A DNA stretch of 64,000 nucleotides from Macrotis lagotis (lineage: Eukaryota > Chordata > Mammalia > Peramelemorphia > Peramelidae): assembly GCF_037893015.1 (NCBI RefSeq), contig NC_133658.1, forward strand, positions 173,123,579 through 173,187,578. Reading direction: 5' to 3'. A program made the position numbers and the translations under genes. The notes under the pieces are model-generated. The model was not told the DNA's origin and ran no database searches. It saw only the letters and a program-made list of their open reading frames with translations. The stretch's first letter is position 1. Every line of letters begins with the position of its first letter. Of this stretch, positions 21,740-33,913 are shown piece by piece.

Positions 21740-23475
21740 AGGAGGGAAGCAGGCAGGTAGGAAGAATGAGGAGACGTGCCATGAGAAACAGCTGAAGTGG
21801 AAACAGAAGAGTAACTGACCTTGTCACTGACTTTTAGAGTGAGATTGTGGTCCCCATTCCTTTACCAAGATCACAAAATCAAAGATCTAGAGATGAAAGG
21901 AGCTACAGAGAGAATATAACCTAATCTTGTCATTTTATGAATGAGGAAGTTGAGACCCAGGGAAATTAAGTGATTTGTCTAAGGTCACACAAGCGGTAAA
22001 CATCAGAGGTATAAGATGATGTATGTGAATTTGGTGGAATCAAATTAATTGATAGATTAAGGTTAGGCTCTATGGGAGAGGTAAGACTTGAGATGGACCA
22101 TAAAGGATTAAGAAAATGTTATAAACTAAGTATAGCATTTCTAACTTTGTTCCAAGGGCCATGTTTGTCACATCATATTAAATCATGTTTTAAAGGGATT
22201 TGTCTAAACAGCAATAAGATTGCTAGAGTTTTTCTATTTATACCAAGATCCAACCAGTCAAATTGATTTTCTTCTTAGGGATAATAGAGGTCAACTAAGG
22301 CACTTTCCCTGGCACTACTGTAGCACTTAACTTGAGATTCCAACTTGCTTTTAAATTAAAGTATATTTGAATAGGATCAGATTTTGCAACTTTTTAAAAG
22401 TATTTTCAGACACTGGTGAATTTTCAACCAAGCGTGAAGGATCAGATATATTTGTTAACTGACTGGTTAGTATGTGCCTCAGATTTCCAAATCAAGGACA
22501 TATATTAAACTTTTGCATGTGACAGAATACATTGGAAGCACTTTGTAAGAATAAGAATATAAGAAAAGCAAAATTTTTGAGTTTGATTGAGAGCCAGAGC
22601 ACAGTTTACTCGATTCTTTTGAATGTCTGCCTCTGTTTTATCTGTGCTCATCTAGGGGAATATGAACATAAGAACCAAGTCAGGAAAGAATTATAGGATG
22701 CTCTGCATATGGAAGACACTATGCTATATAACTATTAAACTGATCCAAAGAAGTCTAAGACAGTCACTGTCCTCAAGGATTTTAGCATCTGGTAATGCAG
22801 AGAAGCCAAACTTAGATATTCAAGGGAGAAGAAGAGCTAAATGGATTGTATGTGCAATAAGTGTCAGGAATTTAGAGAGGCAAGAAGAATTAGTAAAAAA
22901 GGTAGTAGAAAGATTGCTAGGATTTTGGTCAGAGAGTCTAGGTTAGAATTATGGCTCTGATACTGTCAATACTGATACTTTGGCACTGATACTGCCAATG
23001 TACCTGCAATCTTCTTCTCCCCCATCAGCTTCTTGAATTCTTCACCTACACTGGACCTCTGCTCACCTCTTGTCAATGACCCTCAGAATCCTCTGATGTC
23101 ATCTAAAAGCCCTACCCTCCCTGAGTCACTTCTAGCACCTCCTACCTCACTGAGAATGAATTATCTTGACCTGGCTGGAAGTCGTACAGGTTGGGTGGAA
23201 GCCAAATGCAGGAACCCTACTCAGCTGCATAGGGTCCTATTAAGAACTAAGCTCAAATTGGGTTCCAATCTCCTAGTCCCCTACCCTCACCTCCAGAAGC
23301 CACTTGGAAAATCTATCACCTGCTGATATGAACCCTTGTACCTGGCTCCTAGTCTTTGAGATGAAAAGATCCCTTCCCATGGAGCTTTTCAGAACCCCAA
23401 GACCTTTTTAGAGAACTCCCCATGCTCAGTTCTTCAGAGCCTCACTCATCTCCCAACAAGGATCTTCATTACCAT
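21740..23475. other. Unassigned, one MIR-like piece
   Basis: A MIR-like antisense piece lies at about 21880-22000 ('cattttatgaatgaggaagttgagacccagggaaattaagtgatttgtctaaggtcacac'). Otherwise no gene or element is recognised. The 97-codon frame at 23033-23326 has no family resemblance I can see. Confidence 0.4.
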
Positions 23476-23479
23476 TGCC

Positions 23480-23735
23480 TAATTTTATTATTTTTCTTGC
23501 CTTTAACCTGTCTAGTCCTTTTTTTTTTTAGCCCTCCACAATACTAATGCCTTCCTACTGAGATGACTTCAGAGTAATTTTGTATAAGTCTTGTTTGGAC
23601 ATAGATGTTTACATGAGCACATTTAGGACAGAGACTATTTTTGCCTTCTTTGTATTCTCAGAGTTTAATACAATTCCTAGAACCTAATAAGTGTTTACTG
23701 AAGGTAGGGTGATTGACTGACTGGATGCACCTCTA
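23480..23735 (+). repeat. L2-type LINE 3' end
   Basis: 'gacagagactatttttgccttctttgtattctcagagtttaatacaattcctagaacctaataagtgtttactgaagg' at about 23628-23704 is the L2-type end. The upstream part is weaker. Confidence 0.55.
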
Positions 23736-23769
23736 CCTAGCATAGATCATCTTACCTCAATTCTTCTAA

Positions 23770-24185
23770 TGATACTTGTCCTCCTATTTGAAGAGGACAG
23801 TGTTGTCCTATAGGACATATGATAACACAACTTGCACATTATGTTTATTATAGTGAGGGGAGTGTCATGCAAAGACATCCTTCCCAAGGCTTTTTTCTAG
23901 ACCTGTTTCACCTCTTGACCTAATTTGATAGGAAACGGTTTTTAGTGATGTCTGGATGCTGTGGGAGTCCTTGGTTTTATGGATGTGGGTCCTTCACATA
24001 TCAGTGAGGCATCACCTAGTCTTTAAGTGAATGGGTATTGCTTCAGTCAAACTGAACCCCAGGAAAGACCTTAACTGAAAAAGGCCAATGAATGTGTCCC
24101 ACTACATTTGGGACCACCTCCAGTCGTCCTGACACATCTTACCACTGAATTCAGATGGCTCCCAAGGATAGAATGAATCTGATGA
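23770..24185. repeat. RTE-related repeat
   Basis: 'gtcctcctatttgaagaggacagtgttgtcc' near 23776 and 'ggaccacctccagtcgtcctgacacatcttaccactgaattcagatggctcc' near 24110 are words shared with the RTE-derived tail of marsupial SINEs, seen in both orientations. It is probably a composite of an RTE LINE end and its SINE. Confidence 0.5.
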
Positions 24186-24189
24186 TTTT

Positions 24190-24985
24190 TTTTTATTTTT
24201 GTACAAGTGATTTTTTTATACATTACTAAATTATTCTTGTTTAAGAGTAAACATAATACCCCCTCCCCCAAAAAGTATAGTTCCCTCGTGAGAAATAAAG
24301 TAAAAGAAAGAGAAAAAAATGTGTTTCAGTCTGTGTTCTGATACCATTAGCTCTGTCTCAGGTGGATCATATTCTTTATGATAAGTCCATCACAAAAGTT
24401 ACTTTCATATTTTTTCTACTGTTGCTGTTGCTGATTGTAATTTCCTCCATCCATACCTCCCCACTACCATATATCATATTTTCTTTCTCCTTTCACTCTG
24501 TCCTTCTTCCAAAGTGTGCTGTAGGGTAACTGAGTGGCACAGCAGACTGATCACTGGCCCTGGGGCCAAGAGGCCCTGAGCCCACATACCACCCCTAAGA
24601 CCCAGCAACCACCCAGCCTCGTGGTCCTGGGACAGGCCACCTAATCCCAGCCCCTTGGAAGAAGTAAAAAAGAAAATATGTTATATCTGTCTATTCTCTC
24701 CTTTTATCTACCCCCTTCCCCCTTCCCCCTTCCCCCTTTCCCCCTTCTCTCCTTTTTACTCTAGATGTCTATACCCTATTGAGTGTGTATGCTGTTTTCT
24801 CTCTGAGTTATTTCTGATGAGAGTGAAGGTTCCCTCATCCCCCCTCACCTTCCCCCCTTCCATATCATTGCAATAGCACATTGCGATAAAAAATATCTTT
24901 TATACAAAATATTTTAGCCAATTCCACCTCTCCTTTCTCTTACTTCCAGTACATTTTCCTTTTAGCCATCGACTCCATTTTTTTC
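24190..24985 (-). repeat. Composite retroelement, unit 1 of a head-to-tail trio
   Basis: The minus strand is the sense strand. The unit begins on the plus strand with 'tttttgtacaagtgatttttttatacattactaaattattcttgtttaagag' and continues through 'tcagtctgtgttctgataccattagctctgtc', 'aagtccatcacaaaagtt', and a SINE-like block at about 24525-24655 ('gtaactgagtggcacagcagac...'). It ends with (C)CCCTT-rich sequence and 'ttttagccatcgactcc'. A single further copy in the opposite orientation is at about 53860-54200. It looks like the 3' region of a LINE, but I cannot name the family. Confidence 0.6.
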
Positions 24986-25019
24986 TTGTTTTTTTTTATT
25001 TTTTAAAAATTATTTCTAT

Positions 25020-25161
25020 TTATTTTATTTTTGTACAAATGATGTTTTTATACATTACTAAAATATTCTTGTTTAAGAGTAAACATAATACCCCTCCTCC
25101 CCAGAATAGAGACCCTCATGAGGAATAAAGTAAAGGAAAGACGAAAAAATTAAAATTAATG

Positions 25162-25192
<31 letters not shown>

Positions 25193-26180
25193 TAGGGGCA
25201 GCACTGACCCTGGAGCCAGGAGTACCCAAGCCCAAATCTGGCCCCAGACACCCAACAATCACCCAGCTGTGCGACCCCTGGGCAAGCCACCTCAACCCCA
25301 CTGCCCAAACCCCAAAACCCCCAAAGTAAAATGATGATGATGATGATGATGATGATGATAATAATAATAATGGCAGCCAGGTGGCACAGTGGACAGAGAA
25401 CCAGCCCCAGAGTCAGGAGCACCTAGGTCCACATCCGGCCTCAAACACTCAACACCCAGCTTTGCAACCCCTGGCAAGCCACCCAACCCCCCCAAAATAA
25501 CAATAACAATAATAATAAATGCTTCAATCTGTGTTCCAACACCACCAGCTCTGTTGCATGTGGATCACATTCTTTGGGTAAGTCCATCACAAAAGCTACT
25601 TCCATAATTTTCCACTGTTGCCATTACTGATCGTAACTCCCTCCATTCGTACTTCCCCACTACCATACACTATATTTTCTCTCTCCTTTCACTCTGTCCT
25701 TCTAAAGTGTGCTGTAGGGTAGCTGAGTGGCACAGAAGACTGATCACTGGTCCTGGGGCCAAGAGGCCCCGAGCGCACATACCACCCCTGAGACCCAGCA
25801 ACCATCCGGCCTCGTGGTCCTGGACAGGCCATTCAATCCCAGCCCCTTGCAAGAAGTAAAAAAGAAAATGTGTTATATCTGACCACTCTCCCCCACAATC
25901 CACTCTCTCCTCCATCACTCACATCCCCCATCCCCCATCCCCCTATCCCTCTTCTCTCCTTATTCTAAATGTCTATACCCCACTGAGTATATATGCTGTT
26001 TCTTCTCTGAACCACTTCTGATGAGAGTGAAGTTTCCCTCATTCCCTCTCGCCTTCCCCTTCCATATCATTGCAATAGCTCATTGTAATAAAAATAAATG
26101 TGAAATATCTTAGTCTATTCTACCACTCCTTTCTCTTACTCCCATTGCATTTCCCTTTTAGCCATTGACTCTATTTTTAC
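25020..26180 (-). repeat. Composite retroelement, unit 2, with two extra SINEs
   Basis: The same order of blocks as unit 1. Between 'agtaaaggaaagacgaaaaaattaaaattaatg' (25131) and 'gcttcaatctgtgttccaacacc' (25520), however, it holds two SINEs (about 25196-25320 and 25372-25498) separated by (AAT)n and (ATG)n runs. The SINE text is strongly C-rich ('cacccagctgtgcgacccctgggcaagccacc'). Unit 3 has the same two-SINE arrangement. Confidence 0.65.
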
Positions 26181-26224
26181 AATATCTTTTTTAATTTTTT
26201 TAATTTAATTTTTTAACTTTTTAT

Positions 26225-26965
26225 TTAATATTTGTTCTCATTTTGTACAAATACTTTTTTATACATTAATAAAGTATTCTTGTTTAAGAGAAAACAAAAT
26301 GCCCCCTCCCCCCAAAAAATATAGACTTGCTTGAGCGATAAAGTAAAGGGGAGAGAAAAAAATTAAAATTAAAAAAATAATAGTAATAATTGTAGGTATG
26401 GCCAGGTGGCATAGTAGACAGAGAACCAGTCCTGGAGCCAGGAGCACCCGAGCCCATATCCGGCCCCATATACCCAACAATCACCCAGCTGTGTGACATG
26501 CAAGCCACCCCAACCCCACTGCCCTTCAAAAACCAAAAAAAAGAAAAAAAAGACCCAAATTAAATAAAATAGTAATAATAGTAGGGGCAGCTGGGTGGCA
26601 GACAGAGCACTGGCCCTTGAGCCAGGAGTACCCAGGTCCAAATATGACCTCAGACACCCAACGATCACCCTGCTATGCAGACCCAGGCAGGCTGCCCATC
26701 TCCATTTGCCCTGCACCCCACCAAAATAATAATAATAAAAAATGTGCTTCAGTCTGTGTTCCAACACCACCAACTCTGTCACAGGTGGATCACATTCTTT
26801 ATGATAAGTCCATCACAAAAGTTACTTCCATATTTTTCCACCGTTGCCACTGCTGATCGCAACCATATTTCTCCACTACCATGCACTATATTTTCCTCTC
26901 TCCTTTCACTGACTCTGCTGTAGGGTAGCTGAGTGGTGCAGCAGACAGATCCCTGGCCCTGGGGC
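26225..26965 (-). repeat. Composite retroelement, unit 3, with two extra SINEs
   Basis: It starts again with 'tgtacaaatacttttttatacattaataaagtattcttgtttaagag' and has two SINEs (about 26393-26530 and 26583-26728) at the same relative place as in unit 2. It ends inside the SINE-like block near 26965. All short open frames here come from these repeats. Confidence 0.65.
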
Positions 26966-28110
26966 CAAGAAGCCCCAAGCTATCAGAACTCAGATCAGAA
27001 CTTCCTTTGAGAGGAGCAGGATTTGGAGAGTTGAAAAGGAAGAGAAGGAAATGATAAACAGAAAGAACAATAGGAATGAAGGCATGAAGGACAGAAATTA
27101 CAAGACATTTGGATGATGTAAATACAGTGATTTGACTGGTCCATAGTCTTCAGAGAAGAAATAGAAAGGCAGCATGGAATAGCATGTGGATGACTTACTT
27201 TGGTATTAGGAAGAGGTGGGTTCATTTCAGTCTCAGAAACTTACTTGATGACCCTGGGCAAGTCATCTAAACTCTGTGAGCCTCGATGAACTTCCTCATC
27301 TGAAGAATAAGGGGTTGGGCTTTAAGATCACTTCTATCTCTTAATTTTTTTTTTTATTCTAACACTATAAGGAGACAAAGTCAGAAAGGTGCTTCAAAAC
27401 CAGATTGTAGGGAGCCCGGAATGCTATACTGAAGAGTTTGAAATATATCCTCTGGCTAATGTAAGCTTTTTTGATCAAAGAAGGAAACATTATGGGGGGA
27501 GTGTTTCAATGCAAACACTGGAAAAACTAGGAGGACTAAGTGAATATAAAGGATGAATGACAGAGTTTTAGAATAGGTGTCAGAAAATAAGAAAAAAAAT
27601 GGAAAAGTTTCAGGTACAAATGATGGGGGACTGTTTATCAGTTGTCCAAAAACCAGCTTATAAATTGAGGAAAATTCCTTATCAAGATGGTTACACCACA
27701 ACACTCAAGAATTTTCTAAGTTATGAAGAAGTTGCTATATTATTTCCATGAAAGCAAACACAAGTCATTTCAGATTCTTTAAATATTAAGTTATTGATGC
27801 TTGCTTAAAATGCTGGCTAAAATTGTTGCTTATAATATCTTCTGTATCCTTTCTTATATGTTATTGATTTTGACCTTTGATATAACTAGCCAACAATCCA
27901 ACTGCAGATAGATAATTCCATGATAATGAGAAAGGAGTTAAATCCTGACCAATTTGATGAATTTCTTTAATCAGCCTGGCTAGGATTAGACTACTAACTG
28001 GTTGGATTCATAGATCTTTTCAGATCCCATTCATAATCTCCATGATTTGGGAAATAAAAAAGAAAAATAAACTGAATTCCAGAAAAAAAGACATTCAGAA
28101 ATCTTGAAAA
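26966..28110. other. Unassigned, with a MIR-type SINE
   Basis: A MIR-type SINE lies on the plus strand at about 27155-27335 ('aaaggcagcatggaatagcatgtgg...gaccctgggcaagtcatctaaactctgtgagcctc...ggggttgggctttaagatc'). The rest shows no gene or named element. Confidence 0.5.
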
Positions 28111-28114
28111 AGCT

Positions 28115-28174
28115 TTTTGGTTTTTGCAAGACAATGGGGTTAAGTGACTTGCCCAAGGTCACACAGCTAGAAAA
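28115..28174 (-). repeat. WSINE1 fragment
   Basis: 'ggtttttgcaagacaatggggttaagtgacttgcccaaggtcacacagctag' is the 3' third of a WSINE1 in reverse. Confidence 0.8.
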
Positions 28175-28842
28175 AAGTTTTCTTACTACCAGTATACATT
28201 AATCTTGGTTTAATGGAGAAATTTACCAATGAGATATGTTGAAATGGTGTTTGTTATTCTAAAAAAATAAATTTTCTAGAATCAGTAAGGCTAAAATCAA
28301 AAAGGTATATTTATTTTCTCAAATAAAGGGAATAATTAATGAAACACAAATACTTTGAGGAACATTTAAATAAAATGTAGTCTTATTTATGAAAGAACTA
28401 CAGGAGAAATAATTTTTAATAAGTTGCCAAAATTTTTGGAGGAACCTACAGAGGAGAAAATTAATGAGCAATGATTAATAATCTTCTCAAAGTAATAAGG
28501 TTATACAGTGTAAGATGGCATTCAGGATCCATTTCTTGGGTCCACATTTGAAATTCTTTCTGGAAAGAAACCCAAGTGTTATCAGTGAAGAGCAGGGGAA
28601 CTGCTTCCTTTAAGAAATTTCTATAATATAAAAATAATACAAGGGCAGGTAGAGTCTGAGTATGTTAGATGTCAATAATCAATATTCCTTGGATGAATGA
28701 CAATAGTAGTTATGTTTTAAATAAGTTCAACATGATTTTTTTAAATGAGACAGTATAGCAGCTGGTGGTTCAGTAGAGTACTGGTTCTATACTAAGGAAA
28801 ACTAGTACAAATTTTCCTCACCAAGCTGTACCAGATCTAAAA
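28175..28842. other. Unassigned AT-rich sequence
   Basis: No gene or element recognised. Confidence 0.4.
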
Positions 28843-28844
28843 CT

Positions 28845-29455
28845 ATATTTTATTTTATTTTTTTAATTTTTTTTGAATTTTACAATTTTTCCCCCAGCTC
28901 TCGCTTCCCTCCTCCCAGTCCCCATAAAAGGCAGCCTGATAGTCTTTATATTGTTTCCATGCTATATATTGATCTAAATTGAATGTGTTGAGAGAGAAAT
29001 CATATCTTTAAGGATAAAAATAAAATATGAGATAGCAAAATTACATAAGGTACTTTTTAAAAAAAAATTAAAGGTAAAAAGTCTTTGGACTTTGTTTAAA
29101 TTTCACAATTCTTTCTTTGAATACAGAAAGTATTCTCCATCACAGATACCCTAAAGTTGTCCCTGATTGTTACACTGATTAAATGAGCAAGTCCATTAAG
29201 GTTGATCATCACCCCAATGTTGCTTTTAGGATGCACAATGTTCTGCTCATCTAGCTCAGCATCAGTTCCTGCAAATCCTTCCAGTCTTCTCTGAATTCCT
29301 ATCCTTCTTGGTTTCTAACAGAACAATAGTGCTCCATAACATACATATAGCACAATTTGTTAGCTATTCCCCAATTGATGGACATTCACTCAATTTCCAA
29401 TTCTTTGCCACCACAAACAGGGCTGTTATGAATATTTTTGTACAAGTGATGTCTA
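28845..29455 (-). mobile_element. L1 LINE 3' end, minus strand
   Basis: In reverse this is the end of an L1: 'caattgatggacattcactcaatttccaattctttgccaccacaaacagggctgttatgaa' (about 29370-29430) is the antisense of the last ORF2 codons and the start of the 3' UTR. The poly-T at 28858-28880 is the reversed tail. It abuts a plus-strand L1 that begins within about 20 bp. Confidence 0.75.
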
Positions 29456-29465
29456 AAATTATATT

Positions 29466-30964
29466 TTAAAGTAAGTTATCAAAACTATTTGATAAGAAAC
29501 AAAATAGAGAATAGGTTAGGTTTGCAAGATGCAGTAATAAATATCTATAATATTCTATTGCTTGATAAACCCAAAGACTCCAGCTTCTGGAATAAGAACT
29601 CACTCTTTGACAAAAATTTGGGAAACCTGAAAAATAGTATGTCAGAAACTAGGCATAGACCAATATCTCACACTCTGTACCAAGATGAGGTTGAAATGGG
29701 TACATGATTTAATCATAAAGGGTGATACCATAAATCAATTAGAAGAGCAAGATATCATTTACCTGTCAGATCTATGGAGAGGAAAAGAAATTATGACTAA
29801 ACAAGAATACATTATGAAGTTCAAAATGGATAATTAAGATTACATTAAAATGAAAGTTTTTGCACAAAGAAAATCCATATAACCACCAGTAGAAGGAAAG
29901 CAGAAAGCTGGGAAACAATTTTTATAGTCATGTTTCTGATAAAGGCATCATTTTTGAAATATATATGGAACCAAATCAAATTTATAAGTATATAAGTAAT
30001 TACCAATTGATGAATGGTCAATATATGAATGGGCAGTTTTCAAATGAAGAAATTAAAGTTATCTATAATCATATGAAAAATGCTCTCAATCACCATTAAT
30101 TAGATAAATGCAAATTAAAACAGCTCCAAGGGACCGCTTCACACTTATCAGACTGATTAACATTACAGAAAGGGAAATGATTAATGTTGAAGGGGGATGT
30201 GGGAAACTAATGCACTATTGGTGGAACTATAAACTGATGCAACCATTCTGGACAGCAATTTGGAATTATGCTCAAAGGACTATAAAACTATGCATACCCT
30301 TTGATATAGCAATATCATCACTAGATACTCTCTGTATCACAAAGAGATCATTTAATAGGGGGGAAAAGACCTACATGTACAAAAAAATATTATAACAGTT
30401 CTTTTTGTGGTGGCAAAAAACCTGGAAATTGAAGAGAATGCCCATCAGTTGGGAAATGACTGGACAAGTTATGATATATTCATGTAATGGAATATTATTA
30501 TTTTACAAGAAATGATGAACAGGCAGATTTCAGTAAAACATGGAAGTACTTTTGTGAATTAATGCTGAGTGAAGTGAGCAGGAACCAGAAGAACAATATG
30601 CACAATAACAGTATCATTGTGTGATGATCATCTTTGATAAACTTAGCTTTTCTCAAAGTGATCAAAGATATTTCCAAAAGAATTGTGATGGGAAATGCCA
30701 TCCACATTCAAAGAAAGAACTTTGGAGGCTGAATGCAGATAAAAGCAAGAATTTTCATTTTTAATTTTTTTTAATTTTTCTCACTGTCTTGAGTTTTTCC
30801 TTTTTGTTCTGATTCTTCATTCACAACATGACTAATACATGATTGTGCATGTATAATCTGTATCAGATTACTTCCTACCTTGGGGGGGGGAAGTTTGGGA
30901 AGATGCAAACTTTACAAAAATGAATGTTGAAAATGATCTTTATATATAATTGGAAAAATAAATT
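29466..30964 (+). mobile_element. L1 LINE, 5'-truncated, with ORF2 C-terminus
   Basis: Contains 'tggaactataaactgatgcaaccattctggacagcaatttggaattatgctcaaaggactataaaactatgcataccctttga' (30220-30303) and 'agaaatgatgaacaggcagatttcag' (30509), both late L1 ORF2. The 3' UTR 'catgactaatacatgattgtgcatgtataa' runs to 'aaatgaatgttgaaaatgatctttatatataattgg' and an (ATTA)n-like tail. The frame is broken in many places, so it is inactive. Confidence 0.88.
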
Positions 30965-30984
30965 AATCAATTAATTAATTAAAA

Positions 30985-31500
30985 GTAAATTGGCCTCAAA
31001 TGCTTATTATCTGTGAGACCCTGGGCAAGTCACTTAACCCTGTTGACCTAGTTTCCTCATCTGTAAAATGAGTTGCAGAAGGAAATGACAAACCGCTCTA
31101 GTGTCTTTGCCAAGAAAACTTCCAATGGGGTCATGAAGAGTTAGACACAACTACAATTATATAGCAACAACGAATCTCAGGATTTCTGTGAGCATCAAAT
31201 TACATGATATTTATAAAAATACTTATCATAATGTCTAGCACATAAGTGCTATATGAATACTTATTTACTGTCCCTTCCCCTTTCCAATGAAAATGTGTGA
31301 TAGAAAAATATGAAACTATATTTGAAATGGGTAAAAATAATGTAATGAAGTTTTCCTATTTTATAGATGGGATAGTAATTTTTTGTGTGGTCCAATGAGG
31401 GTTTGTTAACTTCTCAAAAACAAAAAAAAATAACTTTGTTTTATGAGATCCATAGTCCTTATTTTCTATTTTATTTATCTCATTGTTGATTTCCAAATTT
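30985..31500 (+). repeat. MAR1-type SINE, 3' part, plus unassigned flank
   Basis: 'ctgggcaagtcacttaaccctgttgacctagtttcctcatctgtaaaatgagttgcagaaggaaatgacaaaccgc' to about 31175 is the core and tail of a MAR1. The 300 bp after it show nothing recognisable. Confidence 0.75.
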
Positions 31501-31504
31501 TCTA

Positions 31505-31725
31505 CTTTTTGAAGCAGTGTAGTATGGTGAGTAAACTGAACTTTCATCTAGGAAGTCCCATATTTGATTTTGCTTTGAAACACTTTCTTATTATGTGATT
31601 CTAGGCAAGTCACCCTTTATAGTCTTATTTTCTTCATCAGTAATATAGGAACAATTCACAGGGTTATTGCAAGGCTTTAATGATATGATTTATGCACAAG
31701 GATGATAAGGTTTATAAACTTAAAT
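31505..31725 (+). repeat. MIR-type SINE
   Basis: 'gaagcagtgtagtatggtgagtaaactgaac' then 'gtgattctaggcaagtcacc' and 'gggttattgcaaggctttaatgatatg' keep the order of a MIR element, well diverged. 31726-32050 is unassigned A/T-rich DNA. Confidence 0.65.
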
Positions 31726-32054
31726 AGCTGTGTAAGTTTGGATTGATATTATTAATATTATGTACCTGTTGGAGGATTATTCATTGATAGTTTTCTAGGG
31801 TTTTTTAAAAATTGCATGTTAAGATCATTAATCACCTCTCTCTCTTTTATTAATGTGTTCAGCTATATAAATCTTCTAGTAAATATGTTTTAGCTGAATA
31901 CCATAAATTTAAGTATGTTGTCTCACTATTATAAATCTCTTTAAAATATGGTAATTATTTATTGCTTTGTTTTGTTCTTTACTCATTATTTATGATATTG
32001 TTCATTGATTTAGATATGAGGAACTTTTCAGTTTTTCAAGTCCAGCTACCTAAT

Positions 32055-32199
32055 TTTTTTTGGTGGGGGGGGCAGGTTTGCAAGGCAGTGGCATCATGCA
32101 GCTAGGTAATTATTAAAAGTTTGAGGCTGGATTTGAACTCAGGTCCTCCTGATTCCAGGGCTGATGCTGCACGCACTGCACCACTCAACTGCCCCTCAA
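32055..32199 (-). repeat. WSINE1-type SINE
   Basis: Reverse WSINE1: a G-run and 'ggtttgcaaggcagtgg', then 'tgaactcaggtcctcctgattccaggg', ending 'caccactcaactgcccc'. Confidence 0.85.
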
Positions 32200-32202
32200 C
32201 TA

Positions 32203-32352
32203 CCTCATTTTTACAGATAAGGAAATAGAGGCTGAGAAATATTAATTCACTAAGAATCACACAGAAAGTATCTGAAATAGGATTTAAACCTAAGGTTCAA
32301 ATTCCTGACTCTAAGGTCAACACTAATCACTATAGAGATCATTCTGCCTTAT
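32203..32352 (-). repeat. MIR-type SINE
   Basis: 'cctcatttttacagataaggaaatagaggctgag' and 'cctgactctaaggtcaacactaatcactatag' are the two ends of a reversed MIR. Confidence 0.65.
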
Positions 32353-32552
32353 AATCATTTAGGCTCCTCTTAGATCTGCATAGTGTTCTTATTTTCTTAA
32401 TTACAATTTTTAAAAATTATGTTGTGGTTTGTAAATGAGGTAAATTTGTAAAATCCTCTCTGACATGCCTCCTTCTTGAATAAATTATTTGTTTTCAAGA
32501 TGAATGCCTCTCAGCCCCAGTCCAATGCATCATACCTTTGTCCTCATTTCTT

Positions 32553-32711
32553 CCTTTTTTTTCTTTTTCTTTTTTTTGCAAGACAATGGAGTTAAGTGGC
32601 TTGCCCAAGGCCACACAGCTAGGTAATTATTAAGTGTCTGAGGTCGGATTTGAACCCAGGTATTCCTGACTCCAGGACCGGTGCTCTATCCACTGTGCCA
32701 CCCCCCCCCCC
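32553..32711 (-). repeat. WSINE1-type SINE
   Basis: Reverse full-length WSINE1, from a T-rich tail at 32553 through 'ggcttgcccaaggccacacagctagg' to 'gctctatccactgtgccacc', followed by a C-run. Confidence 0.92.
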
Positions 32712-33121
32712 ATTTCTTCCTTTTATAATTTCAGTTCTACGGTCAAACAATTCTGCTGTATACTATCATTTACTATTGACTCCCTTGCTGATATTTTCTT
32801 TTGCTACTTATACTTAATCAAACTCCAACCTTAGGTTACTCCCACTATCCACTTTGTCCACTCAGAGGGTCACAGATTGAAAGCTAGAAAATAGAGATCA
32901 TCTAGTTCAACTCCTCCACCTTGTGGTTGAGGAAGCTCAAGCCCTTAAAGGACTAAATGGCATCCCCAGGATCACACAGGAAGCATGAGGAACAGATGCA
33001 ATTTAAAACATGTCTGGGATCTGAACTAAGTTTGATTCCACATTCAGTTTCTTTTTCTTTGTACCCCTCTGCCTACTATTTCCATGCTACTGAACACTAA
33101 TGGAGATGTCACATAATTGTG
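32712..33121. other. Unassigned, with a MIR-like piece
   Basis: A reversed MIR-like fragment lies at about 32865-33050 ('gatcatctagttcaactcctcc...ttgtggttgaggaagctcaagccc...atcacacaggaagc'). No gene is present. Confidence 0.45.
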
Positions 33122-33485
33122 TTCTAAGGCAGTGGTGGGATTCAAATAAATTAACAACCAGTTCTCTGCCCTAATGACCATTTTAAGTATTCAAAAAGCT
33201 ATACCAAAAGGTATATATTTCATGCATTTAATACCCTAATAAGAACAATAAAAGAGGCATACAAAACTAGATTATGTTATATTACTCAGAGTAGGCAAAC
33301 ATATCCTCAATGGAGTGAAAGCAGCCACATGACCACAGCAGCCAATGTTAGAACCAAAACTCATTCTTCTACTAAAATGGGGAATAAAATAACCCTTGAT
33401 ATTTATATTTCAATTGGTTTATTGTGTCTAATTTCCTATTGGTTTACTGTTCAGGAAACACCAGTGCACTCATAATATCTTGGGG

Positions 33486-33647
33486 GGAGGGGTGGCTAGG
33501 TGGCATAGTGGATAAAGCACGGGCCCTGGAGTCAGGAGTACCTGGGTTCAAATCTGGTCTCAGAAACTTAATTATTACCTAGCTGTGTGGCCTTGGGCAA
33601 GCCACTTAACCCCGTTTTTTGCCTTGCAAAAACCTAAAAATAAAAAA
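33486..33647 (+). repeat. WSINE1-type SINE with target duplication
   Basis: Full-length, with the perfect 14-bp duplication 'ataatatcttgggg' at 33472-33485 and 33648-33661. Close to consensus. It lies inside the hAT element. Confidence 0.95.
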
Positions 33648-33913
33648 ATAATATCTTGGGGCAATTTGGGGCTTAACACAATATAGAAACAAATAACAGC
33701 TTGTCAGCCCCTGGTTGTTTGCACTTTTTCTCTTTATGTTATATGTACTGAAGTAACAAATATAAGGGAATTAAAATGCAGTATTTCATCAAAGACATAA
33801 TGAGTTTTAGTAAATGAATAAATAATATTATAAGCGTAGTTGCATCCATTTTTTTCACCTATGGACAGAATGAACACTACTATGAGTGCTTAGAAAACAC
33901 CATTGAACAGAAG

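Noticed and set aside
25073-25607. Several short frames rich in Ile, Tyr or His
   Set aside because: They translate (AAT)n and (ATG)n runs and SINEs in the composite retroelement.
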